Assembly (NCBI GenBank): GCA_023053545.1
Contig: JAKZAN010000006.1
Location: 997,001 to 1,061,000, forward strand
DNA length: 64,000 bases
Source of the DNA: Lepidurus packardi
Taxonomy: Eukaryota; Arthropoda; Branchiopoda; Notostraca; Triopsidae
Direction: 5' to 3'
Shown: positions 1 to 12,200 of the stretch, in pieces
Layout of the letters: each line of letters begins with the position of its first letter
How positions within the stretch are numbered: position 1 is the stretch's first letter
Notes under the pieces: generated by a model
Seen by the model: only the letters and a program-made list of their open reading frames with translations
Told to the model about the DNA's origin: nothing
Databases searched by the model: none
Position numbers and translations under genes: made by a program

Positions 1-22
1 AACTGAAACGCGTCAAACTTAC

Positions 23-222
23 CGTGCTTCCTTAAGTTGACCATCATGAGCACGGCCCAAAGCTTCTAACCGGCCGAAGTTTTGATTCACCTCCTTCAAT
101 TGCCTTAGTAAATCGTTACTATTTATCTGTGCTTCGACTTCGTCCCGGGCCTCTTCTGCAATCTGATGCGACAGAAAATTGGCCAACTCGTGTGCCGAAC
201 GTGCTGCAGCTAGCAAACGTCC
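23..222 (-). CDS. Msp300: Exon w84: spectrin repeat part, last exon in the window
   Basis: 66 codons plus 2 nt, donor [24 protein letters not shown] at the start, HDGQLKEAR near the end. The 2-nt overhang shows that the coding sequence continues beyond position 1. Spectrin-like helix; no KASH features. Confidence 0.9.
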
Positions 223-3200
223 CTATATACATATTATATTAATTTTATTTCAGGAAGAATAGACATTAAAGCACGAAGAATTATCAACACCTTCAAAACA
301 CCATTACAATATGAAAAATTACCAAACAAGCATTCGAAAGATAAGTGTACCTTAACTCGGTATAGGTGATTAGCATAGGGAATTCTGGAACATTTTTTTT
401 TTTTAGAAAACAAGTGCATTTCATGAAAAAATTCTTTGTCCAGGCTCTTGAGCTTGCTAACAGGTAGTGCACAATCAATGCACAATTTTTTCCAATGGGT
501 ACTAAATTAGCAATATTGCAAATGCATTTTCCAACTATATGTAACCTAAAAATCTATCCCTTGGTTCAGATAGCTGCTAATAAAAGATAAAAGAAACTTT
601 TCTTTTCCGTTTTCGAGAAATCTTGTTCCGAAAGTCTGACGACTTGATTTGGGACATTGTGCTGCTACAGCAAACTGTGGTGACAAATCGTACTATTCAG
701 AAGCAAAACAAGCGTAGAAACTTTGCCGGCAATTAGCCATCTATTTCTTTTCTTACTTTCTTACGCAAGTCTTTCGCAAAACAATACAAAACATCAGTGC
801 CATCTGTGGCTCTTTCCTATCAGTAAGCTAAGGTATACGGGAGCCTTAAATATGGAGAGAAAACTTACCAAATCTGGAGCAGATTGTGCCAGTGGTCCCA
901 CTGGAATAGCTGAGGATTCAGGAATGGCCGATTCCAACTGCACGAGCCTGTACTTGCACTCCGCAATAGCCAGTTCCAATTGGCGACGTGGCCCCGAAGG
1001 ACGCCATGTATCAGGAATGCGAGTTTCTACGTCGGCGAAAGTTTGGAACCTGGTTTGACTAACCATAATTTCTTGAGCTTGTTGAGGCGACGACGTACGT
1101 AGTACATCCGCGTAGGTTCTGAGATTTGATTGCTGTGCAGTGATGGCTGATTGCGTTGCCACGACGAAGGTCGACGACGTGGCCATGATAGGAGCAGAAA
1201 CGGAAGCCGTGCTCACAAAAGGCATTTCTGCCAAGTCCGGCGTCCCGACTACATCTTCGCCCAAAGGTGAGATATTTTCTGTGGACGTGGTGGATACGTT
1301 GAGATTCTGTAAAGGTTGGCTGTATATTCCGGAGTCGGTCAAGGGTAACGAGAAATGGCGTTCTGAAGACTGCGAAATGGGAGTACTTTCCTGAGAAAGC
1401 TTCTGTTCCAAGGCTAAACGAAGCTGCGCCAAATGCATGACAACAGGGAACTCCAGTTGATGGTATTCGTCTAATTTTTCTTGCATTGCATTAGCTTCGG
1501 GGGGTTCACTCCGCGTTATTAGGTACCTTCCCAATTCCCTAGCTGTGCTACGTTTCTCTTCCGTACTGTCCAGGTCATCTTGGGCCGAGGATAACATGTC
1601 GCGTGCATCTCCCGTGCTCAACCGGCTTTCCAAGTGAGCTCGTTCAATTTCGCTAAGTTTAATTTCGTAATCTGTCAGCCACACGCACAGCTGATCCAGG
1701 AGTCCTCGCCAATAGTTCCTAGCAGCTGTTGCGTAGTGTGCTTGTTGGTATAACGCGGAAAGCTTTTCTGATAGCTCTTTCCATGTTTGATGTAATCGCT
1801 GTACGTCTTCTTGTAACTCACCGGAGGAATCTAAACGATTTTCACGTGCCAGCTGGCAGTAGGTGGCATTGATTTTATCCAGAGCTGCGGCTGATGTGTG
1901 CAGCTCTTGGTAGAGTGTGTCTATAGTTTGGTTGCTTCTTTCCAAAGCATTTATGGACACCTGACCGACTTGGGTAGAAAGGAGATTCGCTTCTTGAGTA
2001 ATGCTACGCAATTTCTCTTCCATTTCAGGCATGAGGCCGCGTAGATGGCGCCACTGGGTCCATAAGGCTTCCAAGTGTGCCGACCGATTATCTAGCATGT
2101 TCGCTATGGCTTTCCAACGCAACTGGAGAGTGTTCATGCTTTGGCGAAGGGCTTGGATCTCACCCGCTCCAGTGTTGTTGAGAGCAGCCAGGGATTCGCA
2201 GTCGTGGATTAAAGTATGGCACATACTAAGAAAGCTAGCTACAGCTGCGCTGCGCTGAGCGATATCTTGTCTGTATTGATCTTGTTCTTTGCGCTTTGCG
2301 GCTATTTCTTCCTCGGAGCAGTTTTTCACGATCAACGGTGAAGACAACTGGACTTCCATGTGATTCATCCAGCTCAGCAATTCCGTCAGGCTACGGTCCA
2401 GCTGGGGTAGATGGTCACGGATCTCTTGCAACTTGGTCAGACGTCGTCGCCATAATTTTTGCAATAACTTCCACCGCGCGTCAATCTCTTGGACTCGCCG
2501 AGTAATTTCGCACCCTGGTTCGTCATCTGGACTGTAAAACTGCTCTAGTTGGTGGCCTCGTGTCACAAGCCAATGATATTCTTTGTCTTTGGATGTCAAC
2601 TTGTCGGCCAAAGGTCCTGCTACGTTACGAATAGCGTCTTCTAACAGAACGTCCTTTTGTACACACAATCGGTTCTCGAAATCTTGAGTCCATGACATAA
2701 AAGCCTCGGCTCTGAAATAGTAATAACCAAAGAATAAAAATCCCGAACAAGAAAATTAAACACAGTAAAGTTTTGTCCAAGACTAATTACAATGAATCAC
2801 TTGAATCTAAAGGAAATAAACAAACAGGATACCTCTGTATGAAAACGGCGTGTCGTTCCATACGTTCTTCAAGTAAGTAAATTAACTGTTGCAGTTGATG
2901 TTCAACTTCGTCTCGACGGTGCTCCAAAGCCCATACACGTCCACTGACTCTTTTCAATTCATACGGAGAAATAGAACCACGTAACAATTCAACAATCCGT
3001 CCTAACTGTTCAATGTCTCCAACAAGCGTTTGTACGGTTAATAAGTGTTCCTAGGAAAAGAGGGAGAAATTAGTACAAAATTGAACAATAGAAAGGGAGA
3101 ATGGCTTACTCTATACGTCGTCAAGAGTCGAGTGCACTCTTCCAAAGAAGTTGGTAAATCTTGATCCGGAATGACGTCAGCTTGCACGATTTGTAGCTGG

Positions 3201-6200
3201 CTTCGAATACGACACGCGATATCCTCGATCTTAGTAAAATGGATAGCCAATCTTCTCAAGCAATCCCACCAAGTGTGCAAGCCAGCACTCAACTCGGTTA
3301 ATCTTTGGCGAGCTGCTTCGATGTCAGCTTTGATAGCTGACTGATTCTCAGACTCTTCTAATAGGGCAATCAAGTTCTGGGACTCTTTTTCGGCGTCTTG
3401 CAACAACGCTTCGCCTTGTGAAAGCTTGTCCAACAAAAGATCAATGCGATGGGCCGCTAAGGGAATGCTTCGTTCTTGCAAACGTCGGAGTTCAACGCGA
3501 GTTTTTTCGCGTTCGTTTTGCAACAGCCAGCCTTGAAGCTTCGTCAAACTTGAACGATAGCTCCCCCATAATGTTACGCGATGATCTAGGGCTGCATGGC
3601 GAATCTGAATCTTGTCTAAGGTCGCTTGATGGGCTTCGCGTAGACTATCCCACGGTAAGTCTCCTTCTGACTGACGCGGTAGGGTTTGTCTTGTAATTAG
3701 ATTCTCGTGCAACTGAACAAACGCGAAATGTAAGATTAGTATTACATAACAAGACTAATATTGACTGAGACATACTTCGCATGCGTGCCTTTCTTCATAG
3801 ACAGCGTGATACTTATCCGGGAGCGATCGCTGCAGAAGCTGATCAATGCCAGTCAAATGGTCCTTCCAAATGCGAAACAACACACCCTGGTCGCTTTGTG
3901 TCCTCAATTTTGTCAGCAGGCGCTCATACTGGGCAAAGACTACTTGAAAAACAGACTGCCACTGCTGCATGTGTCCCGACAACAAAAAAAGAAAAAAAAG
4001 GCGATTAGCATAAGCAGATTGGAACAATGACGTCACTTACTTGAAGAGTATCCTGTAAGCTTGGTACAGGAGTGATGGCGCGCGGAGAATGAGGAATTAA
4101 AGGCAACAAGCGTGTAGCACAGACTAATTGTTGTTCAGTACTGCTTAGCGTCAACAGCTGATCTTTTAATGCTGACAACTGACTTTCAATTTCTTCTCCA
4201 GATGTGTCTTCAGCAACGGTGCTCAGCATCTAATCCAAACCACATGGCATGATGAAACGTCACTACGAGGAACCAAAAGAAAAATATACCTGTTGCGCTT
4301 CTTCCAGCTGCTTCTTGGCTAGCTGCACGTCCCCGTTGCATTTATTCTGGGCTTCATTGTGCTTTTCAGCCAAGTCTTCCAAATCACTCAGGACCTTCTG
4401 CAACGCTTTCAATCGGATAGTGGTATGTTCTGTGGCTATCGCCAAACCAGGAGGCAGACGATAGACATTTTCCGGCTGCTCCTCAGCAGCCACTTCATTA
4501 GTACCGGCGCTAGAATCAGTTGGGTTTGTTTTGGATTCAACAACTCTGGATGAAGTAATCGTGGAAGTAAAAGACAACAAAGTCAATGGAGTTGGAGCAG
4601 GGCACATGACACTAGCAGCCAAGGCAATGCCGGAATTTTGAACAGCTTCTACGTTCTGGCCTTGTAGAGAAAGCTGTTCCAATAAATCCTGTAAACAATG
4701 CGATCCATAATTAACATACAGGTAAGAGACAAGTCAGAAAAACTTGTGAACTGAAACGGGCGATGTCAATTCTAAACGTAAATTCACAGAAAATTTACAT
4801 GACACAACAATGAGCTCGGTGCTACCGAACTTTGTAAACAAAAGCCACGTGTTCCTAAGGGTTTCCGCAAAGAACAAGATGGCTGGCCAGGGAACCAATA
4901 ATGTTGGTAGGATTGCAACAATCATTTCTGCTGTTGGTAGAGGGGATCGGAAAAGAATACTATTAGGACTTTGGCCTTGACAACCCAGGCTTCCCCTCTT
5001 TTTCGGCTTTTCTCGAACGCATACCACACCCGTCTCTAGCAATCGACTATTTCCCCCATTCATCTTTAGGCCTCGGTTCACAAATACCGAAGGGGAAGCG
5101 GTGGGTGTCAGAAGACGTGTGAAAATCCGAGCTGCAAGGTCGCAGCCGGAAAAGGGGCTCCAATCCCCTTCCTTTCGTGAACCGTGGACAGCCTTTTATT
5201 ATTGGGGAAACTCCTACGCATTGTCATCGGACTTTCTCCTCCACACCGTGCGTGTATTACAGTTCCCACAACTTAAAACCGATGGTTGCATGCGCCTCTC
5301 GGACTTTCACTGCCAAGAAAATGATCCCATCGCAAAAGATAACCCTACCTCAACCCTAATAACGTAAAGATTTACGACGTAACCCTAACGTAATTACCAC
5401 GTACTTCTCAAACGTTCAGAATTATGAAGAGAATGTGTATATCGAAATTCTTCATTCTATAGCATTGTAAATATGCCATGAACAAAAGAATCGGAATAGA
5501 TGAATGCAATAAGCACATTGGCTAATGCCTTGTTCTTTGGATTCCCTGACTAGAAAACATGGGATATGATGTCGGAGTGGGTGTAACGACTTGGCCATTG
5601 CGTGCTGCTGTAACTCAATACGGGCAAACATGCCACAGCCGGTACGGAGCGGGGGATTCTCACAGGAGACCGTAACGAACAATTTTCTGGCGAGGAATTC
5701 GAAAATGGGTGATTAACAAAAGTGATTTAGCTGTAACTCTGAACACTCAACAGCCATTTTTTATAGACCTATTAGCTTCGAACTTGAACTTTGCACCCTA
5801 ATCTAGGAGGGGGTAAAAGTTAAGGACACGGGGTGTCGTGCAAGGGCTCTTAGTCACGTCCGCCTGTTACAGCAACTTGACTCCAGCCCACATTTACAAT
5901 AGCTTTGTTGGAATAACAGCGAAATTGAAATTGCAGGGCAAATTTTCCGTGTTTGATCATGTAAACAAAAATATCAGTAGTTGATTGATTTCGTTTTTCA
6001 CGAGACGACTGACTTCAAAGTAGAGAAACCTGACCTTCGAACGCATTTTCTTAAGAGTCCAGGGAACACAAAAACTTGACCAGGGTATCAAGAGGTGAGA
6101 ATCAATGAAAGTAGATCATTGCGTGTGCGTGTACGTCTAAGTGCAATGCGTGACACACTTCAGCACTCGTGTTCTTCGCACAACCTGAACAGAAAACGCT

Positions 6201-9200
6201 TTTATGGGAGTGCGGTAAGACTAAGTTCCAACCCAGCTTGCTATGGAGATACGAAAATCCAGAATCACCGCAATCATTACAAGTCACGCAGTGTTAACTT
6301 CCGCCAAGTTAAGGGCGTCTATAGTCAAGTCGATATAGACACTCACGCAGATACTCTTTTGATAGCACTTGCAGCGAAACATGAAACCCTACATGATAAC
6401 AGACTTCAACCGACCTGAACTATCAAATGCTCCAAAATAACGACGGAACTTCACTAAAGTACGCCTGTTAGGGACTCACAATCCACACTTGCGGCAGAAA
6501 TCACTTGATCACTTTTTGCTCTCGCTGGTAACCTTGGCAGTGGCAAAACTGGCACCTTGTCTTTGATATTTGGTATGTTTGAACGTCGAGTGAGTTGTCT
6601 ATTCTTACATGAAAAACCTAGAGAAGACTGTTCTTACTGTTGGTTTTAGGCATATGCGACCACCAAGGCGAGAGGAAAGGCCAAGTGGAAGGCGCGGACT
6701 CCGAGCAGAACGCGAGAAGAGCCTGGCGTATTGATCTGGGTTGTCTCTAAATTTAGCAAAAAGCTGCTGCGAAGAGCAACGAGCTGGGAGCAGTATAGTG
6801 GAGAGAAAAAAGGGCAATAAAGGAGAGAGTTTTGGCGGAGTTTTAACATTTCAGTCAACCTTTTTCAAGGATTTTCGAAATCTAGTTACGTCGTGCATAA
6901 CAAATTAGATCAAAACTGTAGTCCCAACTTTATAAGGCTTTTAATTAAGTACACCGTGCTTTTTGTCTGAAAATCTTACGTGTTCAAACAACATTTAATG
7001 CTTTGGGTTCCCTTTTCAGCCTCGGGAATTTCTTTCTTTTGACATGCCTAGTTTCCCTTTCGAAATGTCGAAAAAGAAAGTAAACCGCAACCTGGTCTAC
7101 GGAGTTCTAAAGTATGTTTTCATAAATGAATGTGGGCATTCTTGGCAGGACTTTGATCCAATAGACCTGGAGTGTAACCACGTTTCAGCTCAAAGGTTGA
7201 ACCGGGAGTATTACGAGAAATAATCATCGCAAATAGAAAAAATAATAATAAAAACTTACCTTGATCTTGTGCAATGCCGTGTGACCAGACTCGGATTCTA
7301 GTGTTGGCACGGAAATTTCTGTTTGGCTTATCCAGGTGTTTATTTCCTGGATGCGGATTTCAAGCTGCTCCCAGTCAATTAGTCCTTGTTGATAGCACTG
7401 GGCTACCTTCCGTAAAGAAGCAGCCAGTTGATCCCAGGTTGAGACGAGGTGGTCCACTTCTGCGGGAAGGTTATGGACGTCGCTGGGCGTGGTGGAAGTC
7501 GCCAGAGTCGCTGGTAAACGCAAAGTGTTTGCAGCGGATGTCAACTCGTCCAGTAACGACCGGTTTGTTTCCAAATTGTTCTCCAAGTCCTGGAAGGGTC
7601 AAAGCAAAAGGAAAATTAAGGAAAATCAAACCAGCGAAAGCGCTGTTTATTATTTCCTTGAAAAAAAAATATCCATAGAAACAAGTCCTAAACTCCTGTT
7701 ACACGGCTTTCATGCAAGAGAGTCATTTCGGGAATGCTCGCCAGTCACTCCCGCATTACACGGAGTAGTGAAAAAAATGAGAAATCATATCAACAACTTT
7801 TCATTTCAGAAGCGAAACAAGCGAATACAGTTCAGACCACACCCATAGTTTTCGTTAAAAACGACGTGTTTCAACCCATAAAAGTAGTCCATTCTCTACC
7901 TCGAATCCAAACACGTATAAAGCTCGCCATAGCGTGCGGTGCACGAGACCGAGACCCATCTCCGTGATGACTTCTTGCATAATTGCACTTAGCCGGCTGT
8001 AAAATCCCTTTGAACTACCATATCTTTTGGTATTAAAGGCACCTAATTTTAAAACGGGAAACTATCCAACATGATATTAGATATTCCCGGCAGCTCTTTT
8101 TTCACATGCTTTCCTTCAGTCAGCATAAACTAAAACGATTATGTACATATGCGCCAGGGCAACAAGCCAACACATTTACACCTACCCACGTAACGGGTAT
8201 AAGAATAAGGATGACGCGTAGCTTACTGTCAAATGCATCCTATATAATGCGTGGCATTCACACAATTTCCTTTACACGCACCAAAACACTCCCATGCTGA
8301 AATCACAATGGAGTAGTACAGCACGGAACACACAGCTGCTTATCGTCCTCATAAGAAAAGGTTTCTTCGTTTCCTATGCAGGGCTCAACGGTCGTATTTC
8401 TCTTTCTTAATCCGTTTTTGCCCCAGAGGCAAACGTCTATATCCGTAAGTTCCGGATTCCATACAGGGGCACAATATCAATGCAGCTCGCTTTCTCAGAA
8501 CGGAAAGGCAAACGTATACAAAAGAGAAAGTGGCTCCTCTTCGCGCTAAAGGGAGGAGATTTGCCCTACAGTGAACTTAATTTGTCTATTTGCGCTACAA
8601 AAATTGAAGCGAGAGCCCGTTAGACCAAACACGGCACCACTGCTACGAAGTAGGATAACAAATGCTCGCTCGGCACGCTCTCGTACAACGCGAAGTACGT
8701 TTCAAATTCCCTAGGTGCAGCGCACGATCGCTTTTAACTTGCAAAAGTGCCGAGTACAGGGTACACACAGGGCATACACCTAAGGCTGTCAATTTCCCTA
8801 CGGAGCATAACGTCTGCACTTGAATGTGTCAAGAAGAAAACCACGAAAGAATCAGAGTTTTATCTTTCGTCAATGATTTATGAGCTAATCAAAGCAAATG
8901 ATATAATCAAATGCTAAAAGCGGTTTCCTTTCTATTATTAGTGTACTACATTCTAGAGTTTTGCTGGGTTTTTTTTTTCTTACTAATCTGGTCTTCGGGC
9001 TCAAAACAGATTTCCCTAGTCCCACTGCATGTAACAGGGGGCCTAAGATCCAAATAAGCAAAAAATCCTACGGTTAGGTTACGGTTAGGGTTTGCTTATT
9101 CATGGCATGACGTCATCGTCATTACTATGCATATGGCTAGTTTATTATCGTTGGAATTACGTTTGATTCGTTATCGGCCTTGGGAGGAAAGGACAAGTAG

Positions 9201-12200
9201 AAAGTGACGTTCAGGCCCATTGACATCCACGTTATGGTCTTTTACGAATGAGAGCTATTTGCTACAACAAACATACCAAAGCTTCTCAAGATAAGTGTCT
9301 ACACCGTAAGAAAGTTGGCGTCAAAGAGATTTAGTTGGACAGGATCGATAAGTTTTTTGTTTGTTTTGTTTACAGTGTAGCTACGGATGCATCATGACCA
9401 TTACAAAAATACACACAAAAGAGAAACCTAGCTTACCTGTATGTTGTTGCGCGCTGTGGTAAGTCGATGGGGATCCAAATTGCCTTTCAGGAGTGCCATG
9501 TTGCGATGATAAACGATTTCCTGCAAGAGTTGGCGGACTTGATCCAAGAGGCAATAATAAATCTTCCATGCCAGGAGTTGTTGTTGAATTTCAGTTTTCA
9601 GCTGAGTTAGAGTAGACCGTAAATCAATGACGGACTGTTCACAATCGTCTAGGGTGGCTCTCAAGGGTTGAGACTGCAAACTCACGTCTCCGAAAGTCGG
9701 CAGCTGCTCTAACAACGTTTCCAATTTGCAGCGGTGTTCACCCCAAGTAGTCAGGCTCTGTTCATATATTTGATAATCATTTAAGGCCTTCTCACACAGA
9801 GACAAAGAGAGTTTGCTGACGAGAGCGCTTTTTTTAATCTGCTCCGCCGTTTCGGTCAAAGGTTGCTTCGAATGTCGAACTTCTTTACGGAAGTGAAGCA
9901 GCCAAACGTGTAGTTGCTCAAAGGTTAGAATCAAGCGCTTAATGCGGAGGCCAGTGGCGTTTATATCTTGTGACAGAAAGCCCAATTGCTGGGCATATAG
10001 AGGTTGGGAAGCGGCCCGACAGCACTGGAGGGTCTGCAGGTGATTTTGCTGCCACGTCAAGAAGCCTTGCAAAACCGTAAGCTGTTGCAGCCGAGGCTCG
10101 ACTTCCAAGTCAGTGACGGTTGCCGGCGTGAGGTTCAGGATTTCTTTAGTATGGTCTAAACCAGCTAGTATGTGTGTCAGATGCCCTGGGAAATCGTCAT
10201 CTGTTTCTATGCGAGGTTGCATTTCATGCTCTTTGGACAGCAATAAACGCTGCACGTCTTCCAAATCAGTCTGCAAGCTACGAATTATTTGCCGTTGTTG
10301 TTGTTCGTCTTGGACTTCCACGTACTGAACAGCTTGACTAAGATGGTCAATAACTTTTTCCAGTCGCTTCCCTTGCTCTTCTGCTTCCATTTTCCAACGC
10401 TATTGGTACACAACAAAATATCCTTTACATACTCAATAGATTTTTTTTTTACATCAAAATACATAGTAGTCAGAATTGGTTGTTTTACTTCTTCCGTATA
10501 CTTTATTAAAAAAAAAAAAAAGAGTAAAAATAGCTTACCCAGTGCTCGAGAGCTGTGGGCACTGAAGGTTGAGTATCGAGTTGCTCAAGGTGAGGTTTGG
10601 TTGTCGTTAGCCAAGTCTGAATCGCTAGGGTGTAATTAAGTACAGAGTCCCAATGCTGGTCACTTTTCTGGAGCTTCTCGAGTCGGGTTCTGGTTTGGTG
10701 GTATAGCTGCTGCACACGCGACGAATACAAAGCTGCTGCATGATGTACGGACGCGTCCACGACCTTCTGTATGTCTTCACAACCTGTGACCAGTTCTTCC
10801 GCTCCTGCTTGGAAAACAACAATTTGCTCGCAAATCTCCTGCAAATTAAGGAAGAAAAAATGTAAAGAATAGCCACTATCAAGACTAGGCTAAAATAACT
10901 GTGTAAAACATTAACATGAGAGCAGTAAATCAATAAAAAATCGACTTACTTTGACTACAGCAATGGTTGGTTTTAACTCGGCGGAAGGTACAGCCTGTAC
11001 AGGAACAAGGTTCGCAAGTTTGGCCAGACGAGTTAACCCAACTTGACTTTGCGTTTCGATAAAAGACCATTGGGCCAAGGCTGAATGGAGCTCCTTTTGA
11101 TATTCGGCAGCCCGGTCGAGCAAAATCTGGGCTTCGTTAGTAAGCTGTTGATGGGCTGCCCCAACCCTTACATGAGTAGGGGAGTCCAAATGTGGATATA
11201 ATGTCTCTAATACTTGGCGACAATGGCTAAGGCATTGAAAGAATTTGTCGCGCTTGGCAAGCTCTTGCTGGGCCCCGATTAAAGACGGCGCTGACACGCG
11301 AGATTCTAATAAAGAGGCGGCTAAAGCCACGATTTGTTCAAATTCTTGTAACGTTTCCGTGTACTCGGCAAGTAAAGAAGAAGCACGCAAAAGTTTGTCC
11401 CGTTCTTGGTGAACATCCTGTTCCATGGTTTGCACGGTACGGTAAAGTGCGTAAATATTAGGAGGGATTTGGAAGAAAGGGATTTCGCGCACCAAGTCGC
11501 TTCCTGACGTGATCAACTCCTGCACTGTTTGCAAAGTGTTCTGCACGCGAACCTCAATATCTTCCAATTCTTTTAACCTCAGGTCCAAGGGGCGGTCGTC
11601 CTGAGTTGACTGCGCCAAAACCACCTGGAATTGCGATTGCAGATTCCCCACTTGATTTGCTTCCGCATCGATAGAGTGCAAAAACTGCTCCCATCTCAAC
11701 TGTATAGCTTGTATTTCTTCTTCACTGCGTTTCGTGACTTCGTTAACTACTCTGACTTGTTCCTGCAAAGATTGGACGCACTTATGGATAAGGACTTTCA
11801 TGTCTTCATTCACGATTTCCACCGCCAGCTCCGTGACTTCTTCCAAGGTTTGCAAGCTTTCCTCCACCACGCGGATTTCTTCTTTGAGGCTTTTGCATTC
11901 CTCAATCTTACGGTCAATACTCGTCATTTGCTTAATCGTGTAGACACGGTACTCGATCGTCTCGAGCCACTCCGTCACGGTACGGACAATGGTAATGATG
12001 ACCTTCTGAATGACGATGATTTCTCTCCTTTGGATAGCGGTTCGCAAGGCAGAGATATTATCGTTTAGCTTGACCTGCTTCTCTTCTACGGATTCTTCCA
12101 CAGTGACTTGCGTTACGGTGGCCAAAAACCGCACGCTGGACGTGTGAGTACTTGAACGGGCGCTCTGTAAATGCTGGAGACGATTTGATAGCAAGTCCTG

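Noticed and set aside
23..222. Possible KASH-domain end of the protein at the left edge
   Set aside because: The exon is spectrin-like, has a good donor and an incomplete codon, and lacks a transmembrane segment, so the gene continues outside the window.
6095..6418. Plus-strand open frame in the 2.57 kb intron
   Set aside because: No similarity, no promoter or splice evidence, and of a length expected by chance in 2.5 kb.
8220..8300. TATA-like word (CCTATATAATGCG) as an internal promoter
   Set aside because: A single AT-rich word in a long intron with no associated first exon or start codon in phase with w77 or w76.
11631..12068. Plus-strand open frame of 145 codons opposite exon w74
   Set aside because: Antisense to a clear coiled-coil coding sequence; Phe/Leu-rich composition is what the reverse complement of Glu/Lys codons gives.
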